From Alloactinosynnema sp. L-07 (GTDB lineage: Bacteria; Actinomycetota; Actinomycetes; Mycobacteriales; Pseudonocardiaceae): 64,000 nt of DNA. The position numbers and the translations under genes are program-made. Location of the stretch: NCBI RefSeq assembly GCF_900070365.1, contig NZ_LN850107.1:5642001-5706000 (forward strand), read 5' to 3'. Numbering within the stretch: position 1 is the stretch's first letter; each line of letters begins with the position of its first letter. Below, one piece after another: positions 25,402 through 36,530 of the stretch. Below the pieces are notes generated by a model. It worked only from the letters and a program-made list of their open reading frames with translations, did not search any database and was not told where the DNA came from.

Positions 25402-26091
25402 GTGGGCATACCCGCGTGGATCTGGTTCGTCATCGCCGCGGTCGCGTTCGTCGCGGGCGGCCTCTTCTTGCTGCGCGACCGCGCCGTGCTGACCTCGCGC
25501 AACCGCGAGCGGCGGCGCTGGGCCGCGCTGCGCGGCTGGCAGTTCGCCGAGACCGATCAAGACCTGCCGCGCACCTGGTCGGGCGGCGCCATCGCCTACT
25601 ACGGCGACAGCGTGGCCCGCGACGTCGTCACCGGGTCGACCTTCACCGCCGACGGCAGGCGCCGGGTGTACGTGTTCGACCTGGAGGCGGGCGGCCGGGT
25701 CAACACGGTGATCGCCGCGGTGCAGTGTCGCCGGGTGCATCCGGTCGTGGTCGAGCTGTGGGTGCCGAGCACGCCGTTCCAGCGCGAGCACATGCCCGAG
25801 CTGCTCGGCCCGGTCGGCCAGCGCTACGCCTTCGTCTCCGACATCTCCGGCGCCCGCGCCATGATCACCCCGGACCTGGTCGACGCCACCGAGGAGATCG
25901 GCCAGGACATCGCCGTCGCGTGGATCGAACAGGGCTGGGTGCTGGCCGCCGCCGCGCCCAACTCCAGCCCGTCGCGGCTGGAGCGGCTGCTGCGCGGCAT
26001 CGGCGAGATCGCCGACGTGGTCGACCCGTTCGACGGCGAGGTGGAACCGGTCGTCCTGGACCCGGAGTCGATCAAGCGGATCGAAGGCTGA
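25402..26091 (+). CDS. Hypothetical membrane-anchored protein (Rv0383c-like position)
   Basis: The 229-residue protein has one N-terminal transmembrane helix (WIWFVIAAVAFVAGGLFLL) followed by a soluble alpha/beta domain including RRWAALRGWQFAETDQDLPRT and VYVFDLEAGGRVNTVIAAVQ. It begins at GTG 25402. In mycobacteria a similar conserved hypothetical gene lies between clpB and pyrE (my recollection of Rv0383c), so this is likely its counterpart. Function is unknown. Confidence 0.8.
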   Translation: MGIPAWIWFVIAAVAFVAGGLFLLRDRAVLTSRNRERRRWAALRGWQFAETDQDLPRTWSGGAIAYYGDSVARDVVTGSTFTADGRRRVYVFDLEAGGRVNTVIAAVQCRRVHPVVVELWVPSTPFQREHMPELLGPVGQRYAFVSDISGARAMITPDLVDATEEIGQDIAVAWIEQGWVLAAAAPNSSPSRLERLLRGIGEIADVVDPFDGEVEPVVLDPESIKRIEG

Positions 26092-26142
26092 TCGGCTCAC
26101 AGACCACTGCCGTCGGTGATTACCACCCAGTAGCGTGACCGC

Positions 26143-26922
26143 ATGCCTACTGCGCTCATCACCGGTGCCACCGCGGGTATCGGCGCGGCTTTCGCCCGCA
26201 AGCTCGCCGCCGACGGGTACGACCTGGTCCTGGTCGCCCGGACCACCGAGCGGCTCAAGGAGACAGCGGGCGCGCTGACCGCCGCGCACGGGGTCCAGGT
26301 GCAGACCATGACCGCCGACCTGGGCACGACGCGGGCGCGCAAGCGGGTCGAGGACCGGCTGGCCGATGAGTCCAGGCCCATCGATCTCCTGGTGAACAAC
26401 GCCGGTTTCGGCACCAGCACCCCGTTCGGGATCGCCGACGTCGACGCGCTGCAGTCGCAGCTCGACGTGAACGTGACGACGGTGATGCGGCTGACCAGGG
26501 CCGCCATCCCCGGCATGGTGGCGCGCGGACACGGCGGGGTCATCAACGTCTCCAGCGTCGCCGGGTACTTCCCGTCGACCGGCCCGGCGTACTCGGCGAC
26601 CAAGGCGTACGTGACCGCGCTGTCGGAGGGGCTCTCGACCACCCTGGCGGGCACCGGCGTGCGGGTGGTCGCGCTGTGTCCGGGATTCACCCACACGGAG
26701 TTCCACGCACGGGTGGGCGAGGACGTCTCGCGTATCCCCGAGTTCCTCTGGCTCGACGCCGACCGGGTGGTCGCCGACTGCCTCGACGACCTACGGCACG
26801 GCCGGTCCCGGTCGATCCCCGGCGCCCAGTACAAGGCGCTCGTCGGGTTCGCGAAGTTCGCCCCGCGCGGGCTGCTGCGCGTTCTGCAGAAGCGGGCGGC
26901 CGCGGGCCGCAACCGAGGTTAG
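26143..26922 (+). CDS. Short-chain dehydrogenase (SDR)
   Basis: The 259-residue protein has [17 protein letters not shown] (GxxxGIG) at residues 5-21, LVNNAGFG (NNAG), and the catalytic Ser and YSATK in [22 protein letters not shown]. The C-terminus is amphipathic and basic ([11 protein letters not shown]), as in SDRs related to estradiol-17-beta or lipid-modifying types such as DltE-like. The substrate is unknown. It lies between the clpB-linked hypothetical and the scramblase-like gene, with only 9 bp to the latter. Confidence 0.92.
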   Translation: MPTALITGATAGIGAAFARKLAADGYDLVLVARTTERLKETAGALTAAHGVQVQTMTADLGTTRARKRVEDRLADESRPIDLLVNNAGFGTSTPFGIADVDALQSQLDVNVTTVMRLTRAAIPGMVARGHGGVINVSSVAGYFPSTGPAYSATKAYVTALSEGLSTTLAGTGVRVVALCPGFTHTEFHARVGEDVSRIPEFLWLDADRVVADCLDDLRHGRSRSIPGAQYKALVGFAKFAPRGLLRVLQKRAAAGRNRG

Positions 26923-26931
26923 GCTCGGGCT

Positions 26932-27750
26932 ATGACGAACCCGCAGCCGGGCTGGTACCCCGACAATCCAGGCTCCGCGACGCTGCGCTGGTGGGACGGT
27001 GCGCAGTGGACCGCCCACACCCAGCAGGCGCAGCAGGCCCCGCGCAGCGACGCGAGCCCGTGGGAGCTGTCGCTGGAGGGTCAGCACGACCCGAGCAAGA
27101 TCAAGGAACAGCAGCGCAAGGCTGGGGTGGGGCAGGTCGGCCAGGGCGGCGGCACGCTGTTCACCGAGCCTGTGCTCGTCGTGAACCAAAAGGTCAAGCT
27201 GATCGAGATGGCCGCCGAGTACTCGGTGTCCGACCAGCACGGCCGCCAGATCGGGTTCGTCGCCCAGGTCGGGCAGAGCACCCTGAAGAAGGTCGTGCGC
27301 TTCCTCGGCGAGATCGACCAGTTCATGACCCACCGCTACGAGGTGCGCGACATCAACCACCAGCCGGTGCTGGCGCTGACCAGGCCGCGCAAGGTGTTCA
27401 AGTCCCGGATGATCGTCGAGCGGCCCAACGGCCAGCCCGTCGGCGAGATCGCCCAGGACAACGTCTTCGGCAAGATCAGGTTCTCGTTCCTGGTCAACGG
27501 CCAGCAGATCGGCGCGATCCAGGCGGAGAACTGGCGGGCGTGGAACTTCGCCATCGTCGACCACACCGGCACCGAGGTCGCGCGGATCACCAAGACGTTC
27601 GAGGGCTTCGCCAAGACGCTGTTCACCACCGCGGACAACTACGTCCTGCAGATCCACCGCCCGCTGCCTGACCCGCTGATCAGCATGGTCGTGGCGTCGG
27701 CGCTGACCGTCGACACCGCGCTCAAGCAGGACAGTCGCGGGTTCAACTGA
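26932..27750 (+). CDS. DUF2510 plus phospholipid-scramblase/LURP-like protein
   Basis: The 272-residue protein starts with a DUF2510 module (QPGWYPDNPGSATLRWWDGAQWTAH, split by its turns, residues 4-30) and a Gln-rich linker. A tubby/scramblase-like beta-barrel follows, with EMAAEYSVSDQHGRQIGFVA, MIVERPNGQPVGEIAQDN and DHTGTEVARITKTFEG. The fold binds lipids or acts at membranes; the exact role in actinobacteria is unknown. It has no transmembrane segment at its N-terminus. It lies directly upstream of pyrE. Confidence 0.85.
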   Translation: MTNPQPGWYPDNPGSATLRWWDGAQWTAHTQQAQQAPRSDASPWELSLEGQHDPSKIKEQQRKAGVGQVGQGGGTLFTEPVLVVNQKVKLIEMAAEYSVSDQHGRQIGFVAQVGQSTLKKVVRFLGEIDQFMTHRYEVRDINHQPVLALTRPRKVFKSRMIVERPNGQPVGEIAQDNVFGKIRFSFLVNGQQIGAIQAENWRAWNFAIVDHTGTEVARITKTFEGFAKTLFTTADNYVLQIHRPLPDPLISMVVASALTVDTALKQDSRGFN

Positions 27751-27773
27751 CCGGCGTGAGAGGCTACGGACCC

Positions 27774-28346
27774 GTGCGAACCGCTCCGACTGTCGACCTG
27801 GCCGCCAAGGGTGAACTGGCCCGCCTGGTCTCCGAACTCGCTGTTGTCCACGGCCGCGTGACGCTGGCGTCCGGCAAGGAGGCCGACTACTACGTCGACC
27901 TGCGCCGGGCCACCCTGCACCACGCCGCCGCCCCGCTCATCGGCAGGCTGCTGCGCCAGGCCACCGCCGACTGGGACTACGTCGCCGCGGGCGGCCTGAC
28001 CCTCGGCGCCGACCCGGTAGCGCTGGCGATGATGCACGCCGCGGCCAACGCGGGCGAGGTGCTCGACGCCTTCGTCGTGCGCAAGGCGCTCAAGGAACAC
28101 GGCATGCAGCGCCGCATCGAGGGCATCGAGGTCGCGGGCCAGCGGGTCCTGGCCGTCGAGGACACCTCCACGACCGGCGGCAGCGTCCTGACCGCGGTGG
28201 ACGCCCTCGACGAGGCGGGCGCGGTCGTCGTCGGCGTCGTCACCGTGGTCGACCGCGGAACCGGCGCCCGCGAAGCGATCGAGGCCCGTGGGCTGCCCTA
28301 CCGGTATCTGCTTGATCTTGCCGATCTTGGGCTGTCTGACCAGTGA
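27774..28346 (+). CDS. pyrE: Orotate phosphoribosyltransferase
   Basis: The 190-residue enzyme joins orotate and PRPP to give OMP in pyrimidine synthesis. It has the type I PRTase motif VLAVEDTSTTGGSVLTAVDAL near residues 118-138, the flexible-loop RKALKEHGMQRRIEG, and the N-terminal ASGKEADYYVDLRRATLHH. GTG 27774 is preferred; a GTG six codons earlier is possible. It is placed near clpB and a TrmH methyltransferase as in mycobacteria and sits apart from the main pyr operon. Confidence 0.93.
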   Translation: MRTAPTVDLAAKGELARLVSELAVVHGRVTLASGKEADYYVDLRRATLHHAAAPLIGRLLRQATADWDYVAAGGLTLGADPVALAMMHAAANAGEVLDAFVVRKALKEHGMQRRIEGIEVAGQRVLAVEDTSTTGGSVLTAVDALDEAGAVVVGVVTVVDRGTGAREAIEARGLPYRYLLDLADLGLSDQ

Positions 28347-28397
28347 TTTTCGCCTGTCCCAGGTACCGTGGAAGGTATCTGGGGCAGGAGGGTGCGC

Positions 28398-28763
28398 ATG
28401 GCCGGTGTGCTCGCCGGGGCGACGATGGTGGTCCACTTCATCGCGTTGCTCTACATCGGTCTAGGCGGGTTCCTGGCCTGGAGGTGGCCGAGGTCGATCT
28501 TCTTGCACGTGTTCTTCGCGGCCTGGGGCGTGCTCGTCAACGTGTTCCCCGTGCCGTGCCCGTTGACCGCCTTGGAGAACCATTTCCGCAGGCAGCAAGG
28601 CTTGGGCGACCTCCCGGGCGGCTTCAACGAGCACTACATCATCGGCGTGCTCTTCCCCGCCGACTACATTCACGTCGTGGCAATCGGAGCACTGATAGTG
28701 CTGATCGTTTCGTATGTGGGCGCGTACCTGAGGTGGCGCACGCCCACGGTCGCCGCCAGGTGA
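28398..28763 (+). CDS. DUF2784 membrane protein
   Basis: The 121-residue protein has three to four hydrophobic helices and the DUF2784 hallmarks: a WRWPRSIFLHVFFAAWGVLV segment, FPVPCPLTALE with its conserved Cys, and GGFNEHYI. ATG 28398 follows GCAGGAGGG. Its stop overlaps the TrmH start (GTGA). Function unknown. Confidence 0.88.
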   Translation: MAGVLAGATMVVHFIALLYIGLGGFLAWRWPRSIFLHVFFAAWGVLVNVFPVPCPLTALENHFRRQQGLGDLPGGFNEHYIIGVLFPADYIHVVAIGALIVLIVSYVGAYLRWRTPTVAAR

Positions 28764-29401
28764 CCGGCCCCACCGAATGGGTCTTCGGCGACCCCGTCGG
28801 CGTCGGCCCGTGGGAGGGCCCGTTGCCCACCGACGAGCGCTACGACCCCGAGCTGCTGGCTGAGGGCGACCGCCGCAACGTCGTCGACCACTACCGCTAC
28901 TGGCGCCGCGACGCCGTCGTGGCGGACCTGGACTCCCGACGCCACGACTTCCACGTCGCGATCGAGAACTTCCAGCACGACCACAACATCGGCACTGTGG
29001 TCCGCACCGCCAACGCCTTCACCGCGCGGGCGGTCCATATCGTCGGGCGGCGGCGGTGGAACCGCCGGGGAGCGATGGTGACCGACCGGTACCAGCACGT
29101 CGATCATCACGCGTCGGTCGACTCGCTGCTGGAGTTCGCGCGAGCCGAGGGACTGGCCGTGGTCGGCGTGGACAACACCGCGGGGTCGACGCCGATCGAG
29201 ACGACGTCGTTGCCGCGGCGATGTGTGCTGATCTTCGGTCAAGAAGGGCCCGGGCTGACCGCCGAGGCGCGGGCAGGCGCGGACCTGCTGGTGTCGATCG
29301 CGCAGTTCGGGTCGACCCGGTCGATCAACGCCGGGGTCGCGGCCGGGATCGTGATGCACGCGTGGGTTCGCGAGCACGCCGACCTCAAGACCGCCTGGTA
29401 G
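28760..29401 (+). CDS. TrmH/SpoU-family RNA 2'-O-methyltransferase
   Basis: The 213-residue SPOUT enzyme has motif 1 NFQHDHNIGTVVRTANAF, motif 2 LIFGQEGPGLT and motif 3 FGSTRSINAGVAAGIVMHAW, which form the trefoil-knot SAM site. It should 2'-O-methylate a tRNA or rRNA nucleotide; the target is not known. GTG 28760 overlaps the DUF2784 stop. It ends 1 bp before the convergent hspR stop codon. Confidence 0.93.
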   Translation: MTGPTEWVFGDPVGVGPWEGPLPTDERYDPELLAEGDRRNVVDHYRYWRRDAVVADLDSRRHDFHVAIENFQHDHNIGTVVRTANAFTARAVHIVGRRRWNRRGAMVTDRYQHVDHHASVDSLLEFARAEGLAVVGVDNTAGSTPIETTSLPRRCVLIFGQEGPGLTAEARAGADLLVSIAQFGSTRSINAGVAAGIVMHAWVREHADLKTAW

Positions 29402-29402
29402 G

Positions 29403-29828
29403 TCAGCGGCGCGGCTGCGGCCGCCACACCACCAGCGCGGTCTGCTGCCGAACCGGCACCAGGTCATTGCGGTACGACCGGTGGATCGCGGCGGCGGCCT
29501 GCTCCGCGGCGGCGTATGCGGCGGCGATCTCCTCGGTGAGCTGGGCGATCCGGTCGCGCAGCGCGTCGACCTCGTTCTCCAGTTCGATGATCCGCTTGAT
29601 CCCCGCGAGGTTCACACCGTCCTCTTGCGACAGACGCTGCACCTCGCGAAGCAGGGCGATGTCCCGCATCGAGTACCGCCGCCCCCCACCGGACGTGCGT
29701 CCGGGGGAAACCAGCCCCTGCCGGTCGTAGCCGCGCAACGTCTGGGCGTGCAGCCCGGACAGCTGCGCGGCCACCGAGATCACGAATACCGGGGTGTCCT
29801 CATCGGCACCGGGCGGAAACGGGTTCAC
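29403..29828 (-). CDS. hspR: Heat-shock repressor HspR (MerR family)
   Basis: The 141-residue regulator has a MerR-type helix-turn-helix ([20 protein letters not shown], then [11 protein letters not shown], residues 14-45) and wing [18 protein letters not shown] coiled-coil follows (residues ~70-110), and the C-terminus is hydrophobic ([10 protein letters not shown]), as in HspR. HspR with DnaK as corepressor binds HAIR sites; here sites lie before clpB and before dnaK. The start overlaps dnaJ by 4 bp, making it the last gene of dnaK-grpE-dnaJ-hspR. Confidence 0.96.
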   Translation of the reverse strand: MNPFPPGADEDTPVFVISVAAQLSGLHAQTLRGYDRQGLVSPGRTSGGGRRYSMRDIALLREVQRLSQEDGVNLAGIKRIIELENEVDALRDRIAQLTEEIAAAYAAAEQAAAAIHRSYRNDLVPVRQQTALVVWRPQPRR

Positions 29829-31006
29829 GACTCCCTCGCCTTCTGCACCATCGCCGTCAGGTCCGGCCGCGGGTCATGGTCGCCGCTGGCCGCCACATAG
29901 GCCTCCAGCGCCGACTTCGCCGCGTCGTCCAACGCGGGCGGCACCGTCACCGCGAGGGTCACCAGGAGATCCCCGGTCTGCCCGTCGCGCTTGGCGACGC
30001 CCTTGCCCCGCACCCGAAGCACGCGGCCGGACGCGGTCCCGGGCGCCACCCGCAGCGACACCGGAGCGTCCAGGGTCGGCACCGTCAGCGTCGTCCCGAG
30101 CGCGAGCTCCGGATACGTCACCGGCACCTTCAACGTCAGATCGATCCCGCTGCGCCCGAACACCGAGTGCGGCGTGACGTGCACGCGGACATAGAGGTCG
30201 CCCGCCGCGGCTCCGTGCCTGCCGGGTTCCCCTTGCCCCGCGAGGCGAATGCGCTGCTCGTCCTCGACCCCGGCCGGGATCCGGACCGTCAGCGTGCGGA
30301 TCTTCGTGCTCACGCCCTCGCCGCCACAGTCGACACACGGGTCGTCGATCAGGCGACCGGTGCCGCGGCAGTCGCGGCACGGCTCGCTGAAGGCGAAGGC
30401 ACCTTGGCTGCGGCTGACCAGGCCAGCGCCGCCACAGGTCTCGCAGGCTTTGGGGATGCTGCCCGGGCGGGCGCCCGAGCCGTGACAGGTGTCGCATGTG
30501 GACGGACTGGACAGCCGCAGCGGCACCGTGGCGCCCTTGACGGCCTCCAGGAAGTCGATGCGGACCTCGGTCTCGACGTCGGCCCCGCGCTTGGGGCGGG
30601 AGCCCGCGGCCGTGGCGCCCGCTCGGCCGCGGCCGAACAGGTTGCCCAGCAGGTCGCTGAAACCGCCGCCGCCCGCGCCGAAGCCCGGCTGGCCGCTCTG
30701 GCCGCCGAAGACGTCGCCGAAGTCGAAGTTGCCGCCAGAGCCGAAGCCGCCGGGGCGGAACCCCGACGAGCCGAACAGCGAGCGGGCCTCGTCGTACTGT
30801 TTGCGCTTCTCCGGGTCACCGAGCACGCCGTAGGCCTCGGACACCGCCTTGAAGCGGGCCTCGGCGTCGGTGTTGCCCGGGTTGGCGTCCGGGTGGAGTT
30901 CGCGCGCGAGCTTGCGGTATGCCTTTTTGACTTCCGCGTCGCCCGCGTCGGAGGAGACGCCCAACTCGCGATAGAAGTCCTTGTCGATCCAGTCCCTAGC
31001 ACTCAT
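29825..31006 (-). CDS. dnaJ: Chaperone protein DnaJ (DnaJ1 type)
   Basis: The 393-residue co-chaperone has a J-domain ([20 protein letters not shown], with the HPD tripeptide in ELHPDANPG), a Gly/Phe-rich linker (~75-125), and four CxxCxGxG zinc repeats ([32 protein letters not shown]). Two beta-barrel substrate domains follow. It delivers clients to DnaK and stimulates its ATPase. It follows grpE by 20 bp and overlaps hspR by 4 bp. The [12 protein letters not shown] start matches mycobacterial DnaJ1. Confidence 0.97.
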   Translation of the reverse strand: MSARDWIDKDFYRELGVSSDAGDAEVKKAYRKLARELHPDANPGNTDAEARFKAVSEAYGVLGDPEKRKQYDEARSLFGSSGFRPGGFGSGGNFDFGDVFGGQSGQPGFGAGGGGFSDLLGNLFGRGRAGATAAGSRPKRGADVETEVRIDFLEAVKGATVPLRLSSPSTCDTCHGSGARPGSIPKACETCGGAGLVSRSQGAFAFSEPCRDCRGTGRLIDDPCVDCGGEGVSTKIRTLTVRIPAGVEDEQRIRLAGQGEPGRHGAAAGDLYVRVHVTPHSVFGRSGIDLTLKVPVTYPELALGTTLTVPTLDAPVSLRVAPGTASGRVLRVRGKGVAKRDGQTGDLLVTLAVTVPPALDDAAKSALEAYVAASGDHDPRPDLTAMVQKARES

Positions 31007-31026
31007 CGGACGTCCCCTCCTCCCGT

Positions 31027-31689
31027 TCAGTTCTCTTCGAGCTCGGCTTCGATGACACCGTCGACAACGGCCACCGCTGGGGCGGACACCGTCTCCGCGT
31101 CGGTGACGGCGACGAGCGCCGCCCGCACCACGCGGTCGCCGAAGCGGTAGCCGCGGCGCAGGACGCCGGTGACGGTGGGCCCGTCGACCTCGGTGGAGGT
31201 GTTGTGCTGCACGGCCTCGTGCACCGACGGGTCGAACGGCTCGCCCTCGTGGCCGAACGGTTCCAGGCCCGACTTCTGCAGCGTGGCCGCGAGCTTCTCG
31301 GCCACGGCCTTGAACGCGCCGGTCAGGTCGCCGTGGGCGGCGGCCCGCTCGATGTCGTCGAGGACGGACAGCATCTCGGTGACGATGTGCGCCTTGGCGG
31401 CGGTGGCCACGACCTCACGGTCGCGGTCGACGCGCTTGCGGTAGTTGGCGTACTCGGCCTGCAGGCGTTGCAGGTCGGCGGTGCGCTCGTCGAGCTGGGC
31501 CTTGAACTCGGCGGCCGGGTCGACCTCGGGCGCGGGCTCCGGCTCGGCCGGGGCGTCGGCGCCCGCCGGGGCGGGCACCTCCGCGTCCACCGAACCGGTG
31601 CGGACCTGCCCGGTGTCCGGGTCGATCCGCCGCCGATCACGCACGACCACCCGCGGCTCTTCGCCCTCGGAGTTGTGCTGATCGGTCAC
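31027..31689 (-). CDS. grpE: Nucleotide exchange factor GrpE
   Basis: The 220-residue protein has an acidic, Pro/Ala-rich N-terminus, a long coiled-coil ([20 protein letters not shown], then [11 protein letters not shown]), and the C-terminal beta-domain with [20 protein letters not shown] and [20 protein letters not shown]. It exchanges ADP on DnaK. It lies 70 bp after dnaK in the same operon. Confidence 0.96.
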   Translation of the reverse strand: MTDQHNSEGEEPRVVVRDRRRIDPDTGQVRTGSVDAEVPAPAGADAPAEPEPAPEVDPAAEFKAQLDERTADLQRLQAEYANYRKRVDRDREVVATAAKAHIVTEMLSVLDDIERAAAHGDLTGAFKAVAEKLAATLQKSGLEPFGHEGEPFDPSVHEAVQHNTSTEVDGPTVTGVLRRGYRFGDRVVRAALVAVTDAETVSAPAVAVVDGVIEAELEEN

Positions 31690-31759
31690 TTTCGCACCTC
31701 GCTACCGCTCGGAGCCGTTCGAACGGTCACTGTGTCGATTGGTGAACTCGCAAGCTCGT

Positions 31760-33607
<1,848 letters not shown>

Positions 33608-33642
33608 TGTCTTTCCTCCTGCTTGTAGCCTGCTTATGCGAA

Positions 33643-33691
33643 GTTGAGCCTAGCTGACTCAGTCTCCAGACTTGAGTCGCCCTCGCTCAAC
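33643..33691. promoter_or_regulatory. Two HAIR operators upstream of dnaK
   Basis: GTTGAGC-N7-ACTCAGT (33643-33663) and CTTGAGT-N7-GCTCAAC (33671-33691) both fit the HspR-binding HAIR inverted repeat with 7-bp spacing, starting 36 bp before dnaK. Their centres are 28 bp apart. Confidence 0.88.
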
Positions 33692-33797
33692 CTTCCTGAA
33701 CCCCCAACGAGCGGCCCGACCGCGGTGTTCCCGGCGTGACCGCCCCCACACGCGGCGACGGCGGCAGCCCCCTCGACTGCCGCCGCCACGCACCCGG

Positions 33798-34571
33798 TCA
33801 GCTGAACCTGATCGCCACGTCACCGCTGTCGGCCTTGACGTCGACGGAGTTGGCCGCCGACTCCTCGCTCGTGATCGCGCAGTCGAGGGCGCCGCTGTCG
33901 ACGTCGGTGGTGACCTTGTAGCTCCCCCTTGGCACCGCGACGGTCACCCCGCCGCTGTTGGACACGGCCCGCACGTTGCCGACCTTGTCCAGCCGCACCT
34001 CGATGTTCCCCGACGACGCCCCGATGTCGGCCGACCCGCCGATCCCCACCGCCTTGACGTCCCCCGAGTCGGCCTCGACGGCGATGTTGTCGCCGATGTC
34101 GACCAGCTCGACCCGCCCCGAGTTCGCCTCGACGTTGACCGTCCCGGAGACCTTGCGAACCGTCACGTCCCCCGAGCTGGCCTGCAGGCTGACCGACTTG
34201 GCGCCCTCGATCGTCACGTCCCCCGAGTCGACCTTGCCGGACACCGTCACCCCCTCGGGAACCACGACGTCGTAGTCGACCCAGCAGTTGCGCACCGAGC
34301 AGCCCTCAAGGATCAGCACGTCGCCGTCCACCCGGGAGGTGGCCCCTGGCCGGTCCCCGTTGTGGTGCACCTCGCGGTGCACGGTGGTCGACCCGCCCGC
34401 CCGGATCTTCACCGACCCGGAGTCGCTGGCAACCAGCACCGACTTGATCGTCTGGTCGATCTTCGTGTCGTCCGCGAACTGCCTGGAGACCATCCCGCAG
34501 GCCCCCAACCACAGCACCGCGCCCGCGACCCCCACCGCGGACACCCCCAGCACCCACGTCCGACGCGCCAT
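33798..34571 (-). CDS. DUF4097-family beta-repeat lipoprotein
   Basis: The 257-residue protein has a signal peptide with a lipobox (VLWLGAC, Cys ~25). Repeated short beta-strand turns rich in SGDV/SGNV/DSGD follow (VDSGDVTIEGAKSVSLQASS, GDVTVRKVSGTVNVEANSG and so on). This is the DUF4097 right-handed beta-solenoid pattern, likely at the outer face of the membrane. Function unknown. It stands upstream of dnaK in opposite transcription order (same strand, separate promoter). Confidence 0.85.
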   Translation of the reverse strand: MARRTWVLGVSAVGVAGAVLWLGACGMVSRQFADDTKIDQTIKSVLVASDSGSVKIRAGGSTTVHREVHHNGDRPGATSRVDGDVLILEGCSVRNCWVDYDVVVPEGVTVSGKVDSGDVTIEGAKSVSLQASSGDVTVRKVSGTVNVEANSGRVELVDIGDNIAVEADSGDVKAVGIGGSADIGASSGNIEVRLDKVGNVRAVSNSGGVTVAVPRGSYKVTTDVDSGALDCAITSEESAANSVDVKADSGDVAIRFS

Positions 34572-34681
34572 CCCGCACCCCTCACCCTGGAACCTTGACT
34601 GAGGAAGACGCTATTGATGTGCGCGGGCGCGTGGCATCAGGAATGCCCCCGAATCGACCCGGGGGTTGTCCCTACCCCCAC

Positions 34682-35104
34682 TCAGCCGGAACCGACTTCG
34701 AGCAGCGTCGGATCCGCGACCCTGGCGACGTCGCGCAAGGTGACCACGAGCAGCCGGGCGGCCGCTCGGGTCTGGTCGCGGGGGAAGTGGACAGCGAAGA
34801 CCCGCTCGCCGATGGTCACCGGCTCCCAGCCCAGCCGCTTGAGCGCGGCCTCGTCGTCGGGCGCCCAGGCGTACCGACCGCCGAAGGAGGTGGAGCCGAC
34901 ACACTCGGTGTAGAGGAAGTCGTCCATCCGCAGTGCCTGGACGAACGGGGCCGACACGCGATTGCGGCGGAAGAAGCCCGATCTGGTGGCTGCGACAGCG
35001 GGCGCGGACACGGTGATGAACTGGTTGTCTTCGAGCTTGGACAGCCAGGGGACCAGCGACCACTCGGTGGCGGACCAGGATGAGGTGTCGAGCATGTCTC
35101 TCAT
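34682..35104 (-). CDS. Hypothetical TY-Chap-like protein
   Basis: The 140-residue protein has an alpha/beta composition with FFRRNRVSAPFVQALRMDDF, YTECVGSTSFGGRYAWAPDD and LKRLGWEPV. The SFGG...W.......L..LGW pattern resembles actinobacterial proteins labelled TY-Chap or type III secretion chaperone-like (SseB/YbjN fold). No membrane segments. The ATG at 35104 gives MRDMLDT. Function unknown; divergent from the FN3 surface gene. Confidence 0.65.
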   Translation of the reverse strand: MRDMLDTSSWSATEWSLVPWLSKLEDNQFITVSAPAVAATRSGFFRRNRVSAPFVQALRMDDFLYTECVGSTSFGGRYAWAPDDEAALKRLGWEPVTIGERVFAVHFPRDQTRAAARLLVVTLRDVARVADPTLLEVGSG

Positions 35105-35197
35105 TCTTGCGCGAGTCAGGAGCTTCCCTGATTCGTGGTCATGGGATGTCCCTACCTCACTAGACTGCTTGGGAGAACGACCTGGAGGAGCAACCCG

Positions 35198-36526
35198 TTG
35201 TCACGCACCAGGATTCGCAGGCTGACCGTGGCCACGGTGCCCGCGATCGTCGCGGGGTTCTGGCTCGGCACGGTGATCGCGCACAGCCTCGTGCGGCTAC
35301 CCGACCACCGGGTCGACCACATCACCAAGCTGCTCACCACACCCGGACACGACTACCTCGTCGACTACAACGACGGCACCATCACGGCGACCGACCGGAT
35401 CTCCGCGAAGTCGCTCGGCGTGCCGTGGCGCACGGTCGGCGGGTTGGCCGACGCGGTGGTCGATGACGCGGGCACGGTCTGGGCCATCGACAAGTCCGGG
35501 TCGCTGATCGAGCTCACCTGGGCGGGCGGCGCGCTCACCGAGTCGACGAGGCGACCGGTCACCGGCATCGGAGCGGAATCGGTGCTGATGGGGCACCAGC
35601 GCGGGGCGACGTTGATCAGCCCGGAGGCAGGCGCGGCGATCCGGGTCGGCGCGGGCACCGACCAGACCGTCACGGTGACCGGGCTGCGCACGCCCGTGCG
35701 CACAGCCGACCGCGGCGGCGCCGAGTCCGTGCCGGTGGCGGTGGAGCCCGCGGGCATGGTGATCTTCATCCGAGGCACGCAGGTCTCCGACGTCGACGTC
35801 GCCGCTGTGGGCTGCGACCGGCCAGGCAAACCCGCCGTGCTCGACGCCGTGACCTACGTCCCGTGCCTCGGCGCACGACGGGTCATCGCGCTCGGCGCGG
35901 ACGGCCTCCAGGTCCGCCCCGACCTCACCGTCCCGGCAGGCGGCGACCCGATCCTGATCTCACGCGACGCCACCATCGTGGTCCGGGTGCCCGGTTCGAG
36001 TACGGACATCGTGATCGAGCCGGACGGCAGCACCCGACCAGTCGACACCCGGCCGGAAACGTCCGCGAGTGTCGCCCCGACGGGCACGACGACCACCTCG
36101 ACCACCACCGGTCCGGCCGCGCCTGTCACGACGACCGGGCCGACGGCGACGACCCGCCCTGGTTCGGCAGGCCCGCAGCCAACCACCACGACCCAGGCAG
36201 TACCGCCGCCACCTCCAACCACGACGGGCACGGGGGCGGCGATCATCCCCACGAGCGTGAGCGCGACAGCGCGGGGCGACGGGTCCGTGCTGGTCAGCTG
36301 GACACCGGGCGCGGCCCGGCCGGACCGCTACTACGTCTGGTTCTGGGCCGCCAAGCCCCCGATGGCGGGCCGCCCCGGTGCGCGGCAGGTGCTCGACGTG
36401 TCGGGTTCGGCGAACTCGGCCGTGGTCACCTCGCTCGACCCCGGCAGCTCCGGCACGTTCTTCGTCGAGGCCGACGACGCGCCGGGGCGCTCACCGGAGT
36501 CCAACCAGATCACCACGGCCGGCTAG
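35198..36526 (+). CDS. FN3-domain surface protein with beta-propeller-like N-terminal domain
   Basis: The 442-residue protein starts with a basic signal-anchor helix (LTVATVPAIVAGFWLGTVIA), then a domain with repeated DxxGTVxAIDK-like strands that resembles a small beta-propeller. A Thr/Pro/Gly linker (residues ~285-345) leads to a C-terminal fibronectin type III domain (SVLVSWTPGAARPDRYYVWF). TTG 35198 follows CTGGAGGAG. It is convergent with a Ser/Thr kinase that also has an extracytoplasmic FN3-like tail. Confidence 0.82.
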   Translation: MSRTRIRRLTVATVPAIVAGFWLGTVIAHSLVRLPDHRVDHITKLLTTPGHDYLVDYNDGTITATDRISAKSLGVPWRTVGGLADAVVDDAGTVWAIDKSGSLIELTWAGGALTESTRRPVTGIGAESVLMGHQRGATLISPEAGAAIRVGAGTDQTVTVTGLRTPVRTADRGGAESVPVAVEPAGMVIFIRGTQVSDVDVAAVGCDRPGKPAVLDAVTYVPCLGARRVIALGADGLQVRPDLTVPAGGDPILISRDATIVVRVPGSSTDIVIEPDGSTRPVDTRPETSASVAPTGTTTTSTTTGPAAPVTTTGPTATTRPGSAGPQPTTTTQAVPPPPPTTTGTGAAIIPTSVSATARGDGSVLVSWTPGAARPDRYYVWFWAAKPPMAGRPGARQVLDVSGSANSAVVTSLDPGSSGTFFVEADDAPGRSPESNQITTAG

Positions 36527-36530
36527 ATGA